NCBI RefSeq assembly: GCF_024205705.1
Contig: NZ_CP073115.1
Coordinates: forward strand, 2,232,001-2,296,000
Length of the DNA: 64,000 bases
Direction: 5' to 3'
Source of the DNA: Neisseria subflava
GTDB taxonomy: Bacteria > Pseudomonadota > Gammaproteobacteria > Burkholderiales > Neisseriaceae
The position numbers were made by a program, and so were the translations under genes. Shown here in pieces: positions 14,606-23,491 of the stretch (its first letter is position 1; each line of letters starts with the position of its first letter). The notes beneath the pieces were generated by a model, which worked only from the letters and a program-made list of their open reading frames with translations, did no database searches and was not told the DNA's origin.

Positions 14606-16030
14606 ATGGATCAATTTTTCGAACAGCTTCACGGCTGGGTAAACGCCATCAACGACCCAATGTGGTCGGGGTTGGTATATATGCTTTTAGGCGCAGGCCT
14701 CTTTTTCACCGTTACCACCGGTTTTGTACAATTCCGCCTCTTCGGCCGCAGTATCAAAGAAATGTTGGGTGGCCGCAAACAAGGTGATGATCCGCACGGA
14801 ATTACACCGTTCCAAGCATTCGTTACCGGCTTGGCCAGCCGCGTAGGCGTGGGCAACATCGCCGGCGTGGCGATTGCCATCAAACTCGGCGGGCCGGGCG
14901 CGGTGTTCTGGATGTGGGTAACCGCCTTAATCGGCATGAGTTCGGCGTTTGTCGAATCTTCACTGGCTCAACTCTTTAAAGTCCGGGACTACGACAACCA
15001 CCACTTCCGCGGCGGCCCTGCCTACTACATCACTCAAGGCCTGGGACAAAAATGGCTCGGCGTTTTGTTCGCCCTGAGCCTGATTTTCTGTTTCGGCTTT
15101 GTATTTGAAGCTGTACAGACCAATACCATCGCCGATACCACCAAAGCAGCATGGGGCTGGGATCAACACTATGTCGGCGTCGCCCTGGTCATTCTGACTG
15201 CCCCGATTATCTTCGGCGGTATCCGCCGCGTATCTAAAGCCGCGGAAATCATCGTTCCGCTGATGGCGGTTTTATATCTCGTCATAGCACTCTTCATCAT
15301 TGTTACCAATATTTCCCTGATTCCTGACGTGTTCGGTCAGATTTTCTCCAACGCGTTCAACTTCGATTCGGCTGCAGGCGGTTTCCTCGGCGGTCTAATT
15401 TCGACCACTATGATGCAGGGTATCAAACGCGGCCTGTATTCCAATGAGGCGGGTATGGGTTCTGCGCCAAATGCCGCAGCCGCAGCCGAAGTGAAACACC
15501 CCGTCTCCCAAGGCATGATTCAAATGCTGGGCGTTTTCGTCGATACCATCATCGTCTGCTCATGCACCGCCTTTATCGTCTTGACCTATCAACAGCCTTA
15601 CGGCGACCTGAGCGGTGCGGCGCTGACCCAAGCGGCAATCGTCAGCCAGGTAGGCGAATGGGGCGCGGGCTTCCTTGCCGTCATCCTGTTTATGTTTGCC
15701 TTTTCAACCGTTATCGGTAACTATGCCTATGCCGAGTCCAACGTCCAATTCATCAAGAGCCATTGGCTGGTTACCGCCGTTTTCCGTATGCTGGTTTTGG
15801 CATGGGTCTACTTCGGTGCAGTTGCCAACGTACCCTTGGTATGGGATATGGCAGACATGGCCATGGGCATCATGGCATGGATTAACCTCGTTGCCATCCT
15901 GCTCCTGTCCCCACTTGCCTTCCTGCTGTTGAAAGACTACACAGCCAAGCTGAAAATGGGCAAAGCCCCAGAGTTCAAACTCTCCGAACACCCGGGCTTG
16001 AAACGCAAAATCAAATCCGATATCTGGTAA
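14606..16030 (+). CDS. Alanine/glycine:cation (sodium) symporter, AGCS family
   Basis: 474 residues with about ten or eleven hydrophobic segments across the inner membrane. Family landmarks are the Gly-rich stretch ASRVGVGNIAGVAIAIKLGG, PGAVFWMWVTALIGM, FRGGPAYYI and GLYSNEAGMGSAPNAAAAAE. Members import alanine or glycine with Na+ (or H+). AAAGG precedes the ATG. It is monocistronic and ends at a perfect uptake-sequence hairpin. Confidence 0.93.
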   Translation: MDQFFEQLHGWVNAINDPMWSGLVYMLLGAGLFFTVTTGFVQFRLFGRSIKEMLGGRKQGDDPHGITPFQAFVTGLASRVGVGNIAGVAIAIKLGGPGAVFWMWVTALIGMSSAFVESSLAQLFKVRDYDNHHFRGGPAYYITQGLGQKWLGVLFALSLIFCFGFVFEAVQTNTIADTTKAAWGWDQHYVGVALVILTAPIIFGGIRRVSKAAEIIVPLMAVLYLVIALFIIVTNISLIPDVFGQIFSNAFNFDSAAGGFLGGLISTTMMQGIKRGLYSNEAGMGSAPNAAAAAEVKHPVSQGMIQMLGVFVDTIIVCSCTAFIVLTYQQPYGDLSGAALTQAAIVSQVGEWGAGFLAVILFMFAFSTVIGNYAYAESNVQFIKSHWLVTAVFRMLVLAWVYFGAVANVPLVWDMADMAMGIMAWINLVAILLLSPLAFLLLKDYTAKLKMGKAPEFKLSEHPGLKRKIKSDIW

Positions 16031-16034
16031 CACC

Positions 16035-16066
16035 AAAGGCCGTCTGAAATTTCAGACGGCCTTTTT
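16035..16066 (+). terminator. DNA uptake sequence palindrome, terminator of the symporter gene
   Basis: AAAGGCCGTCTGAAA and TTTCAGACGGCCTTT abut, followed by TT. It may also act from the other side as a backstop for tracrRNA transcription. Confidence 0.88.
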
Positions 16067-16083
16067 AATCCCTGCCATTTAGA

Positions 16084-16191
16084 CAAAACGATGCCCCTTA
16101 AAGCGGAAGCCTTAAGGGGCAGAGCGTTGCGGCACATCTTTTCAGACGGCCTTATTGTAGCAACGTTTCTCATTTCGCAGTGCAACAATAT
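16084..16191 (-). ncRNA. tracrRNA of the type II-C CRISPR system
   Basis: On the minus strand the RNA begins with an anti-repeat (TTGTTGCACTGCGAAATGAG, then a bulge and GTTGCTACAAT) that can pair with the crRNA repeat. Next come AAGGCCGTCTGAAAAG, the nexus-like GATGTGCCGCAACGCTCTG and a strong 3' hairpin (GCCCCTTAA with TTAAGGGGC) ending in TCGTTTT. From memory, it matches the layout of the meningococcal tracrRNA. It is transcribed away from cas9 and needed for crRNA maturation and Cas9 loading. A full DNA uptake sequence lies inside it (16141-16152). Confidence 0.93.
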
Positions 16192-16197
16192 GGACAG

Positions 16198-16226
16198 ATT
16201 CTAATTCCAAATCGGTACCTAGTCAA
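16198..16226 (-). promoter_or_regulatory. Sigma-70 promoter of tracrRNA
   Basis: On the minus strand TTGACT (16226-16221) and TAGAAT (16203-16198) are separated by 17 bases. The expected start, about 7 bases downstream, falls just before the anti-repeat. Confidence 0.75.
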
Positions 16227-16235
16227 GTATTTCAT

Positions 16236-16265
16236 TTGCATGGTAATACTTACCTGGGATATATT
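16236..16265 (+). promoter_or_regulatory. Likely cas9 promoter, divergent from tracrRNA
   Basis: TTGCAT (16236-16241) and TATATT (16260-16265) with an 18-base spacer, 35 bases before the cas9 ATG. The -35 box lies 10 bases from that of the divergent tracrRNA promoter. Confidence 0.5.
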
Positions 16266-16299
16266 TATACTTACCAAACATCACATTACGGAGAAACTG

Positions 16300-19200
16300 A
16301 TGGCTGCATTCAAACCCAATCCAATCAACTACGTCCTCGGCCTCGATATCGGCATCGCATCCGTCGGCTGGGCGATGGTAGAAATTGACGAAGAAGAAAA
16401 CCCCATACGCCTGATTGATTTGGGCGTGCGCGTATTTGAGCGGGCCGAAGTACCAAAAACAGGCGACTCTCTCGCAGCGGTAAGACGCTTAGCACGCAGC
16501 GTCCGCCGCCTGACCCGCCGTCGCGCCCACCGCCTACTTCGAGCCCGTCGCCTATTGAAACGCGAAGGCGTATTACAGGCTGCCGATTTTGATGAAAACG
16601 GCTTGATCAAATCCTTACCGAATACACCATGGCAACTTCGCGCAGCCGCATTAGACCGCAAACTGACGCCTTTAGAGTGGTCGGCAGTCTTGTTGCATTT
16701 AATCAAACACCGCGGCTATTTGTCGCAAAGAAAAAACGAGGGCGAAACTGCCGATAAGGAGCTTGGCGCTTTGCTTAAAGGCGTAGCCGACAATGCCCAT
16801 ACCTTACAGACAGGCGATTTCCGCACACCGGCCGAATTGGCTTTAAATAAATTTGAAAAAGAAAGCGGCCATATCCGCAACCAGCGCGGCGATTATTCGC
16901 ATACGTTCAGCCGCAAAGATTTGCAGGCAGAGCTGAATTTACTGTTTGAAAAACAAAAAGAATTCGGTAATCCGCATGTTTCAGACGGCCTTAAAGAAGG
17001 TATTGAAACCCTGCTGATGACGCAACGCCCTGCCCTGTCCGGTGATGCCGTTCAAAAAATGTTGGGACATTGCACCTTTGAGCCGGCAGAGCCGAAAGCC
17101 GCTAAAAACACCTACACAGCCGAACGTTTCATCTGGCTGACCAAGCTGAACAACCTGCGTATTTTAGAGCAAGGCAGCGAGCGGCCATTGACCGATACCG
17201 AACGCGCCACGCTTATGGACGAGCCATACAGAAAATCCAAACTGACTTACGCACAAGCCCGTAAGCTGCTGGGTTTAGAAGATACCGCCTTTTTCAAAGG
17301 CTTGCGCTATGGTAAAGACAATGCCGAAGCCTCAACATTGATGGAAATGAAGGCCTACCATGCCATCAGCCGTGCACTGGAAAAAGAAGGATTGAAAGAC
17401 AAAAAATCCCCGTTAAACCTTTCTCCCGAATTACAAGACGAAATCGGCACGGCATTCTCCCTATTCAAAACCGATGAAGACATTACAGGCCGTCTGAAAG
17501 ACCGTGTTCAGCCCGAAATCTTAGAAGCGCTGTTGAAACACATCAGCTTCGATAAGTTCGTCCAAATTTCCTTGAAAGCATTGCGCAGAATTGTGCCTCT
17601 AATGGAACAAGGCAAACGTTACGATGAAGCCTGCGCCGAAATCTACGGAGACCATTACGGCAAGAAAAATACGGAAGAAGAGATTTATCTGCCGCCGATT
17701 CCCGCCGACGAAATCCGCAACCCCGTCGTCTTGCGCGCCTTATCTCAAGCACGTAAGGTCATTAACGCCGTTGTACGTCGTTACGGCTCCCCTGCGCGTA
17801 TCCATATTGAAACGGCAAGGGAAGTAGGCAAATCGTTTAAAGACCGCAAAGAAATCGAAAAACGCCAAGAAGAAAACCGTAAAGACCGGGAAAAAGCAGC
17901 CGCCAAATTCCGAGAGTATTTCCCCAATTTTGTCGGCGAACCCAAATCCAAAGATATTCTGAAACTGCGCCTGTACGAGCAACAACACGGCAAATGCCTG
18001 TATTCGGGCAAAGAAATCAACTTAGGCCGTCTGAACGAAAAAGGCTATGTCGAAATCGACCATGCCCTGCCGTTCTCGCGCACATGGGACGACAGTTTCA
18101 ACAATAAAGTGCTGGTATTGGGCAGCGAAAACCAAAACAAAGGCAACCAAACCCCTTACGAATACTTCAACGGCAAAGACAACAGCCGCGAATGGCAGGA
18201 ATTTAAAGCGCGTGTCGAGACCAGCCGTTTCCCACGCAGTAAAAAACAACGGATTCTGCTGCAAAAATTCGACGAAGATGGCTTTAAAGAACGCAATCTG
18301 AACGATACACGCTACGTCAACCGTTTCCTGTGCCAATTTATTGCCGACCGTATGCGGCTGACAGGTAAAGGGAAAAGACGTGTCTTTGCATCCAACGGAC
18401 AAATTACCAATCTGTTGCGCGGCTTTTGGGGATTACGCAAAGTGCGTGCGGAAAACGACCGCCATCACGCCTTGGACGCCGTCGTCGTTGCCTGCTCAAC
18501 CGTTGCCATGCAGCAGAAAATTACCCATTTTGTACACCATAAAGAGATGAACGCGTTTGACGGGAAAACCATAGATAAAGAAACAGGAGAAGTGCTGCAT
18601 CAAAAAGCACACTTCCCGCAACCTTGGGAATTTTTCGCACAAGAAGTCATGATTCGCGTCTTCGGCAAACCTGACGGAAAACCCGAATTTGAAGAAGCGG
18701 ATACCCCCGAAAAACTGCGTACCCTACTCACAGAAAAATTATCATCTCGTCCCGAAGCCGTGCACGAATACGTTACGCCACTGTTTGTTTCACGCGCGCC
18801 CAATCGGAAGATGAGCGGGCAAGGCCATATGGAGACCGTCAAATCCGCCAAGCGACTGGACGAAGGCATCAGCGTGTTGCGCGTACCGCTGACACAGTTA
18901 AAACTGAAAGACTTGGAAAAAATGGTCAATCGGGAGCGCGAACCTAAGCTATACGAAGGACTGAAAGCACGTTTGGAAGCACATAAAGACGATCCTGCCA
19001 AAGCCTTTGCCGAGCCGTTTTACAAATACGATAAAGCAGGCAACCGCACCCAACAGGTAAAAGCCGTACGCGTAGAGCAAGTACAGAAAACCGGCGTATG
19101 GGTGCGCAACCATAACGGCATTGCCGACAACGCAACCATGGTGCGCGTAGATGTGTTTGAGAAAGGCGGCAAGTATTATCTGATCCCGATTTACAGTTGG

Positions 19201-19545
19201 CAGGTCGCAAAAGGGATTTTGCCGGATAGGGCTGTTGTACAAGGAAAAGATGAAGAAGATTGGACGGTAATGGATGATAGTTTTGAGTTTAAGTTTGTAC
19301 TTTATGCGAATGATCTGATTAAAGCTGAACTTAAAAAAGAAACTTTCTTCGGCTATTTTTCTGGATTAGATCGTTCTACTGGCAACATTTCTTTGCGTTC
19401 ACATGATTTAGATAAAACTAAAGGTAAAGACGGTATATATCGAATCGGAATTAAAACCGCTCTTTTATTCCAAAAATACCAAATCGACGAACTGGGCAAA
19501 GAAATCAGACCATGCCGTCTGAAAAAACGCCCACCTGTCCGTTAA
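16300..19545 (+). CDS. cas9: CRISPR-associated endonuclease Cas9, type II-C
   Basis: 1081 residues from the ATG at 16300 (GGAG upstream; the in-frame codons back to 16180 overlap tracrRNA). It cuts DNA matched by crRNA:tracrRNA. RuvC-I Asp16 lies in [14 protein letters not shown]. An arginine-rich bridge helix ([20 protein letters not shown]) follows. HNH His588 lies in [10 protein letters not shown], and RuvC-III has His723 and Asp726 in [10 protein letters not shown]. Compared from memory, residues 1-988 follow meningococcal Nme1Cas9 closely. About 989-1056 then differ and have lower GC, before the shared end [12 protein letters not shown] returns. Position 1024 is Asp where Nme1Cas9 has PAM-reading His1024, so the PAM probably differs. 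Four uptake sequences lie in the coding region. Confidence 0.97.
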
Positions 19546-19552
19546 ATTAATC

Positions 19553-19590
19553 TATCCCTGTTTCAGACGGCTTGAAGCAGGGATTTTTTA
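19553..19590 (+). terminator. Hairpin between cas9 and cas1
   Basis: ATCCCTG pairs with CAGGGAT, followed by TTTTT. The uptake core TTCAGACGGC (19562-19571) is in the loop. It probably reduces but does not abolish read-through to cas1. Confidence 0.6.
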
Positions 19591-19611
19591 TATAAAAATA
19601 AGGGGAAAAAC

Positions 19612-20526
19612 ATGACTTGGCGCAGCCTGCTTATTCAAAACGGCGGCAAACTATCTTTGCAACGCCGGCAACTGCTGATTCAACAAAACGGTGAGTCCCA
19701 CACCGTACCATTAGAAGACATCGCCGTTATCATCATCGAAAACCGCGAAACCCTGATTACCGCCCCGCTTCTGTCAGCCTTAGCCGAACATGGCTCAACC
19801 CTGCTGACATGTGACGAGCAGTTCCTGCCCTGCGGACAATGGCTGCCTTATGCCCAATATCACCGCCAACTTAAAATCCTCAAGCTGCAGCTGAATATAA
19901 GCGAACCCTTAAAAAAGCAATTCTGGCAACATATCGTCCGCCAAAAAATCCTGAATCAAGCATTTGTCGCGGACGAAACAGGCAATGATCTTGCAGCCAA
20001 ACGGCTGCGCACTTTGGCAGTCGAAGTCCGTTCAGGCGATACAGGAAACCGTGAAGCCCAAGCTGCCGCCCTCTACTTCCAAGCCCTCTTTGGGGAAAAG
20101 TTTACCCGTAATGACAATAATGCCGTCAATGCCGCATTGAATTACACCTACGCCGTGCTCCGTGCAGCAGTTGCACGCGCCCTGACCTTATATGGCTGGT
20201 TGCCTGCATTAGGCTTGTTTCATAGAAGCGAACTAAATCCATTCAACCTCGCCGATGACTTTATCGAACCCTTACGTCCATTGGCCGATCTGGTCGTTAT
20301 ACATTTGCATGAACAAGGCCGTCTGAAAACTGATCTGACCTCCAATCTCAAACAAAACCTTATCCAGACCCTTCACTGTCAAATCTGCATCGAACGGCAA
20401 CATTTCAGCACCTTGGCTGCCATCGACAAAATGATTTCTTCATTTCAAGCCAGCGTAACCGACAAAAACGCCAAACAGCTAAAACTGCCTGAAATCTTGC
20501 CATTGAAAGAATACCAATATGAGTGA
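19612..20526 (+). CDS. cas1: CRISPR adaptation integrase Cas1 (type II)
   Basis: 304 residues. With Cas2 it integrates new spacers. The beta-rich N-terminal domain is followed by the helical catalytic domain, with the conserved Glu in REAQAAALYFQ, His in LGLFHRSELNPFNLADDFIE and acidic residues after it. Length fits type II Cas1. AGGGG precedes the ATG. The stop overlaps the cas2 start region. One uptake sequence lies in the gene at 20316-20327. Confidence 0.96.
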   Translation: MTWRSLLIQNGGKLSLQRRQLLIQQNGESHTVPLEDIAVIIIENRETLITAPLLSALAEHGSTLLTCDEQFLPCGQWLPYAQYHRQLKILKLQLNISEPLKKQFWQHIVRQKILNQAFVADETGNDLAAKRLRTLAVEVRSGDTGNREAQAAALYFQALFGEKFTRNDNNAVNAALNYTYAVLRAAVARALTLYGWLPALGLFHRSELNPFNLADDFIEPLRPLADLVVIHLHEQGRLKTDLTSNLKQNLIQTLHCQICIERQHFSTLAAIDKMISSFQASVTDKNAKQLKLPEILPLKEYQYE

Positions 20527-20845
20527 GGCCAAATTTATGAGGATTATCGTCTTCTTCGACCTACCGGTCACCACAGCGGTAAAGCGCAAAACCGCCAATC
20601 AATTCCGCCAGTTTCTATTAAAAGATGGATACCAAATGCTCCAACTTTCCGTATACAGCCGTATTGTCAAAGGTCGAGATTCGTTGCAAAAACACCACAA
20701 TAGACTATGTGAAAACCTACCGCAAGAAGGCTCAATCCGCTGTTTGGAAGTAACAGAAAAGCAATATGCCACCATGAAACTGCTGTTGGGAGAGCTGAAA
20801 ACCCAAGAAAAAAGAGTAAATTCCGACCAACTATTATTATTTTAA
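20519..20845 (+). CDS. cas2: CRISPR adaptation protein Cas2
   Basis: 108 residues from the ATG at 20519, which overlaps cas1 by 8 bases. A second ATG at 20537 (MRIIVFFDLP) has GTGAGG at better spacing and may also be used. Cas2 has a ferredoxin-like fold with an Asp at the end of the first strand (VFFDLP) and forms the core of the Cas1-Cas2 integrase. The end KRVNSDQLLLF is typical of type II-C Cas2. Confidence 0.95.
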   Translation: MSEAKFMRIIVFFDLPVTTAVKRKTANQFRQFLLKDGYQMLQLSVYSRIVKGRDSLQKHHNRLCENLPQEGSIRCLEVTEKQYATMKLLLGELKTQEKRVNSDQLLLF

Positions 20846-20867
20846 GCTCATTTTTTTAGACAAAATA

Positions 20868-20903
20868 AAACGGGAAACCCTTACATGATAAGGGTTTCCC
20901 GTT
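20868..20903 (-). terminator. Hairpin between the CRISPR array and cas2
   Basis: A perfect 15-bp inverted repeat (AACGGGAAACCCTTA with its complement, 5-base loop). On the minus strand it is followed by TTTATTTTG, and on the plus strand by GGGG. It therefore fits termination of crRNA transcripts coming from the array better than termination of cas2. Confidence 0.65.
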
Positions 20904-20908
20904 GGGGT

Positions 20909-21341
20909 ATTGTAGCACTGCGAAATGAGAAAGGGAGCTACAACCCCTTTGCCGTTTGAAGCGGAAATCGATATATTGTAGCACTGCGAAATGAGAAAGG
21001 GAGCTACAACATAAAACGGGGTTTATATAAAGTGGCTGTTATTGTAGCACTGCGAAATGAGAAAGGGAGCTACAACTCACCCACACTTTCATATTCTGCT
21101 TTTTACATTGTAGCACTGCGAAATGAGAAAGGGAGCTACAACATGAAGTTGAAGTGATGGATGCGGTTGCGGATTGTAGCACTGCGAAATGAGAAAGGGA
21201 GCTACAACTGGTATGAAGCGTATTTAATAGATTGATTTATTGTAGCACTGCGAAATGAGAAAGGGAGCTACAACGAGAACGGCGTTAGACAGATTCAAAC
21301 CGCAAATTGTAGCACTGCGAAATGAGAAAGGGAGCTACAAC
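20909..21341 (-). CRISPR. Type II-C CRISPR array, 7 repeats and 6 spacers
   Basis: Seven identical 36-bp repeats start at 20909, 20975, 21041, 21107, 21173, 21239 and 21306 (plus strand begins ATTGTAGCACTGCGAAATGA and ends GGGAGCTACAAC). Spacers are 30 bp, except the sixth (21275-21305), which is 31. The crRNA strand is minus because the tracrRNA anti-repeat resembles the plus-strand repeat. Read that way, each repeat ends in TGCTACAAT, an extended -10 box. This is the arrangement known in N. meningitidis, where each repeat drives its own crRNA. Confidence 0.98.
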
Positions 21342-21360
21342 AGTTATTGACACGAGGCGG

Positions 21361-21386
21361 ATTGTAACTCTGCAATGATAAAGGGT
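21361..21386 (-). repeat. Eroded terminal CRISPR repeat
   Basis: ATTGTAACTCTGC, AATGA and AAAGGG follow the repeat with several substitutions and a one-base gap. The end is lost. It is separated from the last intact repeat by only 19 bases (21342-21360), so this spacer has been shortened. On the minus strand a TTACAAT box is kept. Confidence 0.75.
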
Positions 21387-21398
21387 CTATCCAAATAA

Positions 21399-21428
21399 AA
21401 AAGCACCACCTAAACAGGTAGTGCTTTC
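21399..21428 (-). terminator. Terminator of the alpha operon (after rplQ)
   Basis: On the minus strand AAGCACTACCT pairs (one mismatch) with AGGTGGTGCTT followed by TTTTTAT. It lies 12 bases beyond the rplQ stop and separates the ribosomal operon from the CRISPR array. Confidence 0.85.
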
Positions 21429-21440
21429 ATATTAATTTGC

Positions 21441-21815
21441 TTATTCAGCAGAATCAGCTGCTTTATCAACCAATTCAACCAATGCCAAAGGAGCATTGTC
21501 GCCTTTACGGAAACCGTATTTCAGTACACGAATATAGCCGCCGTTACGAGCAGCAAAGCGTGGACCCAATTCGTCAAACAATTTAACTACAACATCACGA
21601 TCGCGAGTGCGGTCAAAAGCCAAACGACGGTTTGCCAAAGAAGGTTTTTTACCCAAGGTAATCAAGGGCTCAACTACGCGGCGCAATTCTTTTGCTTTAG
21701 GCAAAGTTGTCACGATGGTTTCGTGAGTCAACAAGGAATTCGCCATATTGCGCAGCATCGCAGCACGGTGGCTGCTAGTACGGTTTAATTTGCGGTTGCC
21801 ATTACGATGACGCAT
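21441..21815 (-). CDS. rplQ: 50S ribosomal protein L17
   Basis: 124 residues with the typical basic start MRHRNGNRKLNRTSSHRAAM. L17 lies near the exit tunnel of the large subunit. It is the last gene of the alpha operon, 24 bases after rpoA and followed by a terminator. Confidence 0.97.
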   Translation of the reverse strand: MRHRNGNRKLNRTSSHRAAMLRNMANSLLTHETIVTTLPKAKELRRVVEPLITLGKKPSLANRRLAFDRTRDRDVVVKLFDELGPRFAARNGGYIRVLKYGFRKGDNAPLALVELVDKAADSAE

Positions 21816-21839
21816 GTCATTATCCTTTAATCTTCAAAC

Positions 21840-22826
21840 TTACGGCTTTTCTAAGCCTACAGGCGGCCAAGCTTCTAATTTAGAACCTAATGTCAGACCT
21901 TTAGAGGCCAACACTTCTTTGATCTCATTCAAAGATTTACGACCCAAATTAGGGGTCTTGAGAAGCTCGGTTTCAGTACGTTGAATCAAATCGCCAATAT
22001 AGTAAATATCTTCAGCTTTCAGACAATTAGCTGAACGTACGGTTAATTCCAAATCATCTACAGGACGCAGCAAGATAGGATCGATAGGAGGCGCTTTTTC
22101 TTCAACCTCTTCAACCGGAGTACCTTGCAGATCTGCAAAAATAGACATTTGGTCAATTAAGATACGTGCGGCACTACGTACAGCCTCTTCCGGATCAATA
22201 GAACCATTGGTTTCAATATCTAAAACCAATTTATCCAAATCCGTGCGTTGCTCTACGCGTGCAGGTTCAACTTCAAAGCTAACACGACTGATGGGCGAAA
22301 AGCTCGCATCCAACTGAATCGCACCAATCTGTTTGTTCTCATCACGCAATACGCGACGGCCTGAAACAGATTGATAACCACGACCTTGCTCTACTTTAAT
22401 TTCCATGTCAATTTGGCCATTGTCAGCCAAGTGGCAAATAACATGCTCAGGATTGATAATTTCCACATCGTGTGGCAAATCAATATCACCGGCTACAACT
22501 GCACCGGCACCTGTTTTTTTCAAAGTCAACTGAACTTGGTTACGACCGTGAAGCTTGAATACGATACCTTTAATGTTCAAGAGAACGTCAACAACATCCT
22601 CCTGAACACCATCAATAGTAGAGTATTCGTGCAATACGCCGGAAATAACTACTTCAGTTGGGGCAAAGCCATTCATGGATGACAGTAAGATACGACGCAA
22701 AGCATTACCTAAAGTATGACCAAAACCACGCTCAAATGGCTGCATAGACACCTTAGCTCGAGTAGAAGACAAGGTATCTACATCGATTTGACGAGGTTTC
22801 AAAAATTCGGTTGTGCTATTTTGCAT
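21840..22826 (-). CDS. rpoA: RNA polymerase alpha subunit
   Basis: 328 residues. The N-terminal dimerisation domain (RGFGHTLGNALRRILLSSM) starts enzyme assembly. After an acidic linker (EEVEEKAPP) the C-terminal domain (LELTVRSANCLKAEDIYYIG, then NLGRKSLNEIKEVL) binds UP elements and activators. Length and domains are normal. It lies between rpsD and rplQ as in most Gram-negative alpha operons. Confidence 0.98.
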   Translation of the reverse strand: MQNSTTEFLKPRQIDVDTLSSTRAKVSMQPFERGFGHTLGNALRRILLSSMNGFAPTEVVISGVLHEYSTIDGVQEDVVDVLLNIKGIVFKLHGRNQVQLTLKKTGAGAVVAGDIDLPHDVEIINPEHVICHLADNGQIDMEIKVEQGRGYQSVSGRRVLRDENKQIGAIQLDASFSPISRVSFEVEPARVEQRTDLDKLVLDIETNGSIDPEEAVRSAARILIDQMSIFADLQGTPVEEVEEKAPPIDPILLRPVDDLELTVRSANCLKAEDIYYIGDLIQRTETELLKTPNLGRKSLNEIKEVLASKGLTLGSKLEAWPPVGLEKP

Positions 22827-22851
22827 TTAACTGTCCCTCATTGAGCTAGCA

Positions 22852-23472
22852 TTATTTAGAGTAGAACTCTACCACCAGCTGTTCATTAATATCGCCAGAC
22901 AATTCTGAGCGATCCGGCATATTTTTGAATACACCTTCCAATTTGTCGGCATCAACAGATACCCAGCTTGGTAAGCCAATTTGAGTAGCCAAGCTCAATG
23001 CCTCTTGGATACGTACTTGTTTCTTAGCTTTTTCACGAACAGCTACAACATCGCCTGCTTTAACTTGGAAAGAAGGGATATTAACAACCTGACCGTTTAC
23101 AACGATAGCTTTATGAGAAACCAATTGACGTGCTTCAGCGCGGGTAGAGCCAAAACCCATACGATAAACGACATTGTCCAAACGGGACTCCAGCAATTGC
23201 AACAGCAATTCACCGGTAGAACCTTTACGACGATCAGCTTCCGCAAAGTAACGACGGAATTGGCGTTCTAACACGCCATAAATACGACGGATTTTTTGTT
23301 TTTCACGCAATTGCAAACCGTAGTCTGACAAACGTGGTTTTTTCGCACCGTGCTGACCAGGTGCAGAATCCATTTTACATTTTGAATCCAAAGAGCGACG
23401 TGCACTCTTCAAAAACAGATCCGTACCTTCGCGACGTGCTAATTTACATTTAGGGCCAATATAACGTGCCAT
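22852..23472 (-). CDS. rpsD: 30S ribosomal protein S4
   Basis: 206 residues. It binds 16S rRNA early in 30S assembly. The start MARYIGPKCKLARREGTDL lacks the zinc cysteines of the other S4 type. The S4 RNA-binding domain is at about residues 95-155 (ESRLDNVVYRMGFGSTRAEA, then VNGQVVNIPSFQVKAGD). In E. coli S4 represses its own operon. No leader structure was checked here. Confidence 0.97.
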   Translation of the reverse strand: MARYIGPKCKLARREGTDLFLKSARRSLDSKCKMDSAPGQHGAKKPRLSDYGLQLREKQKIRRIYGVLERQFRRYFAEADRRKGSTGELLLQLLESRLDNVVYRMGFGSTRAEARQLVSHKAIVVNGQVVNIPSFQVKAGDVVAVREKAKKQVRIQEALSLATQIGLPSWVSVDADKLEGVFKNMPDRSELSGDINEQLVVEFYSK

Positions 23473-23491
23473 GTTTTAAATCACTCCAATA

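Noticed and set aside
16180..16299. N-terminal extension of Cas9 by 40 codons
   Set aside because: It would run through the tracrRNA promoter, and its residues match no Cas9. The ATG at 16300 has a ribosome site and starts the conserved protein.
21361..21386. Eighth functional CRISPR repeat
   Set aside because: Several substitutions, a one-base gap, a lost 3' end and a 19-base spacer make it a remnant, so it was listed as eroded.
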